Source of the DNA: Magnetococcales bacterium
Lineage (GTDB): Bacteria; Pseudomonadota; Magnetococcia; Magnetococcales; Magnetaquicoccaceae
Direction of reading: 5' to 3'
Length of the DNA: 41,237 bases
NCBI GenBank assembly: GCA_015234115.1
Contig: JADFWP010000023.1
Coordinates: forward strand, 1 to 41,237
Shown one piece after another: positions 40,991 through 41,237 of this stretch. The stretch's first letter is position 1. Each line of letters opens with the position of its first letter. The notes below the pieces were generated by a model that worked only from the letters and a program-made list of their open reading frames with translations, had not been told where the DNA came from and did not search any database. A program made the translations under genes and the position numbers.

Positions 40991-41237
40991 GGGCTCTTCC
41001 GGGGGAAGCGTACCTGAGGGGGTGACCTCACCCGACCAGGACCGCCGTGGCCTCGTGTAGCGCCATAATCCTCAACTTGAAGAACTCCATATCTGAAAAA
41101 CCATAGGACTTCCTCTGCATCAGGCCGATCTTGTTGTTCATGCCCTCCAGAGGACCGGTCGAAATTTGATCGAAGTCGTAGCAGGCCAGGATCCCTTCTC
41201 GGTGTTCGGTCAGAGTCTTGGCGAATCTCACCAGCAT
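40991..41237 (-). mobile_element. ISL3-family insertion sequence, right part (cut by window)
   Basis: The segment from about 40991 begins GGGCTCTTCCGGGGG, resembling terminal inverted repeats of ISL3 elements (GGCTCTT-type). A 36-base spacer leads to the transposase stop at 41028. The other end lies outside the window, so the inverted repeat and 8-bp target duplication cannot be paired here. Confidence 0.55.
41028..41237 (-). CDS. ISL3-family transposase, C-terminal fragment
   Basis: 69 residues visible, running off the window edge; the first ATG is probably internal. STGPLEGMNNKIGLMQRKSY and GFSDMEFFKLRIMALHE match the C-terminus of the ISL3 (DDE) transposase family, with the catalytic Glu in the GPLEGMNN motif. 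Whether the gene is intact cannot be judged here. It has inserted, or remains, immediately after the second hybrid kinase gene. Confidence 0.85.
   Translation of the reverse strand: MLVRFAKTLTEHREGILACYDFDQISTGPLEGMNNKIGLMQRKSYGFSDMEFFKLRIMALHEATAVLVG

Noticed and set aside
1..41237. Magnetosome (mam/mms), rRNA or tRNA genes
   Set aside because: None was recognised; the magnetotactic resemblance is only general gene content.

Overview
The window is a dense, high-GC (visibly >60 %) Gram-negative chromosome segment with about 38 protein genes, no rRNA or tRNA gene, no CRISPR array, and no gene-free gap above 300 bases. The gene set (P- and L-ring flagellar proteins, thiol peroxidase, ubiquinone genes ubiC/ubiA, Calvin-type class II aldolase, many hybrid kinases, a hemerythrin-bearing chemoreceptor, a CCDC90/DUF1640-like protein) fits a motile, respiring, probably microaerophilic proteobacterium. 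The flavour resembles Magnetococcia / Alphaproteobacteria-related bacteria. That placement is inference from gene content only; no magnetosome (mam) gene is present here.

Layout. 1-1306: a hairpin-rich end and an RTX/M10 metalloprotease gene (minus). 1407-2207: mazG (minus). 2371-8501: a flagellar operon flgF-flgG-flgA-flgH-flgI-flgJ-flgM-flgN-csrA behind a very good sigma-54 promoter; it builds the rod and the P and L rings, makes the anti-sigma factor and a chaperone, and ends with the RNA-binding regulator CsrA. 8511-8881: a DUF1640-like gene with an apparent -1 frameshift. 8998-10278: a glycosyltransferase. 10202-11829: znuB/znuC zinc importer genes (minus). 11970-13037: fructose-bisphosphate aldolase. 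13043-16673: a same-strand set of a caspase-fold/TPR protein lacking the usual catalytic His, a coupled FGE-like protein lacking the FGE cysteine pair, a cyclic-nucleotide-binding protein and a dihaem cytochrome. 16766-19606: a chemoreceptor carrying CZB and hemerythrin domains (minus). 19697-22549: recQ, a small DUF2892 membrane protein (minus) and tpx.

22654-27424 (minus) is a tightly overlapping operon rsmE-apbE-nusG_II-Gx transporter-tonB-mutY: four of its five junctions are 4-base ATGA overlaps and the fifth is a 13-base overlap. Its middle looks like a flavin/electron-transfer or TonB-energised envelope module. 27642-29620: ubiC-ubiA and a YqaA-type membrane protein, separated by five perfect copies of a 14-bp repeat. 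29604-29795: a 63-aa orphan gene (minus).

29965-40908 is the most interesting block: MaoC-SDR fusion, (alpha/alpha) toroid protein, AAC(3)-type acyltransferase, FkbH-type HAD/GNAT protein, stand-alone acyl carrier protein, and two large hybrid sensor kinases. Overlapping starts link the toroid protein through to the first kinase. Inference: a small acyl group is loaded on the ACP, reduced or dehydrated, and transferred to a sugar or polysaccharide, with membrane sensors made from the same transcript. The window ends in an ISL3-family insertion sequence.

Two families of short GC-rich dispersed elements are visible. One is a terminator-like hairpin (62-93 and 16707-16738). The other is an element of about 62 bp (22595-22656 and 27511-27573), a 29-bp core of which also lies in frame inside the FkbH gene (33755-33783).
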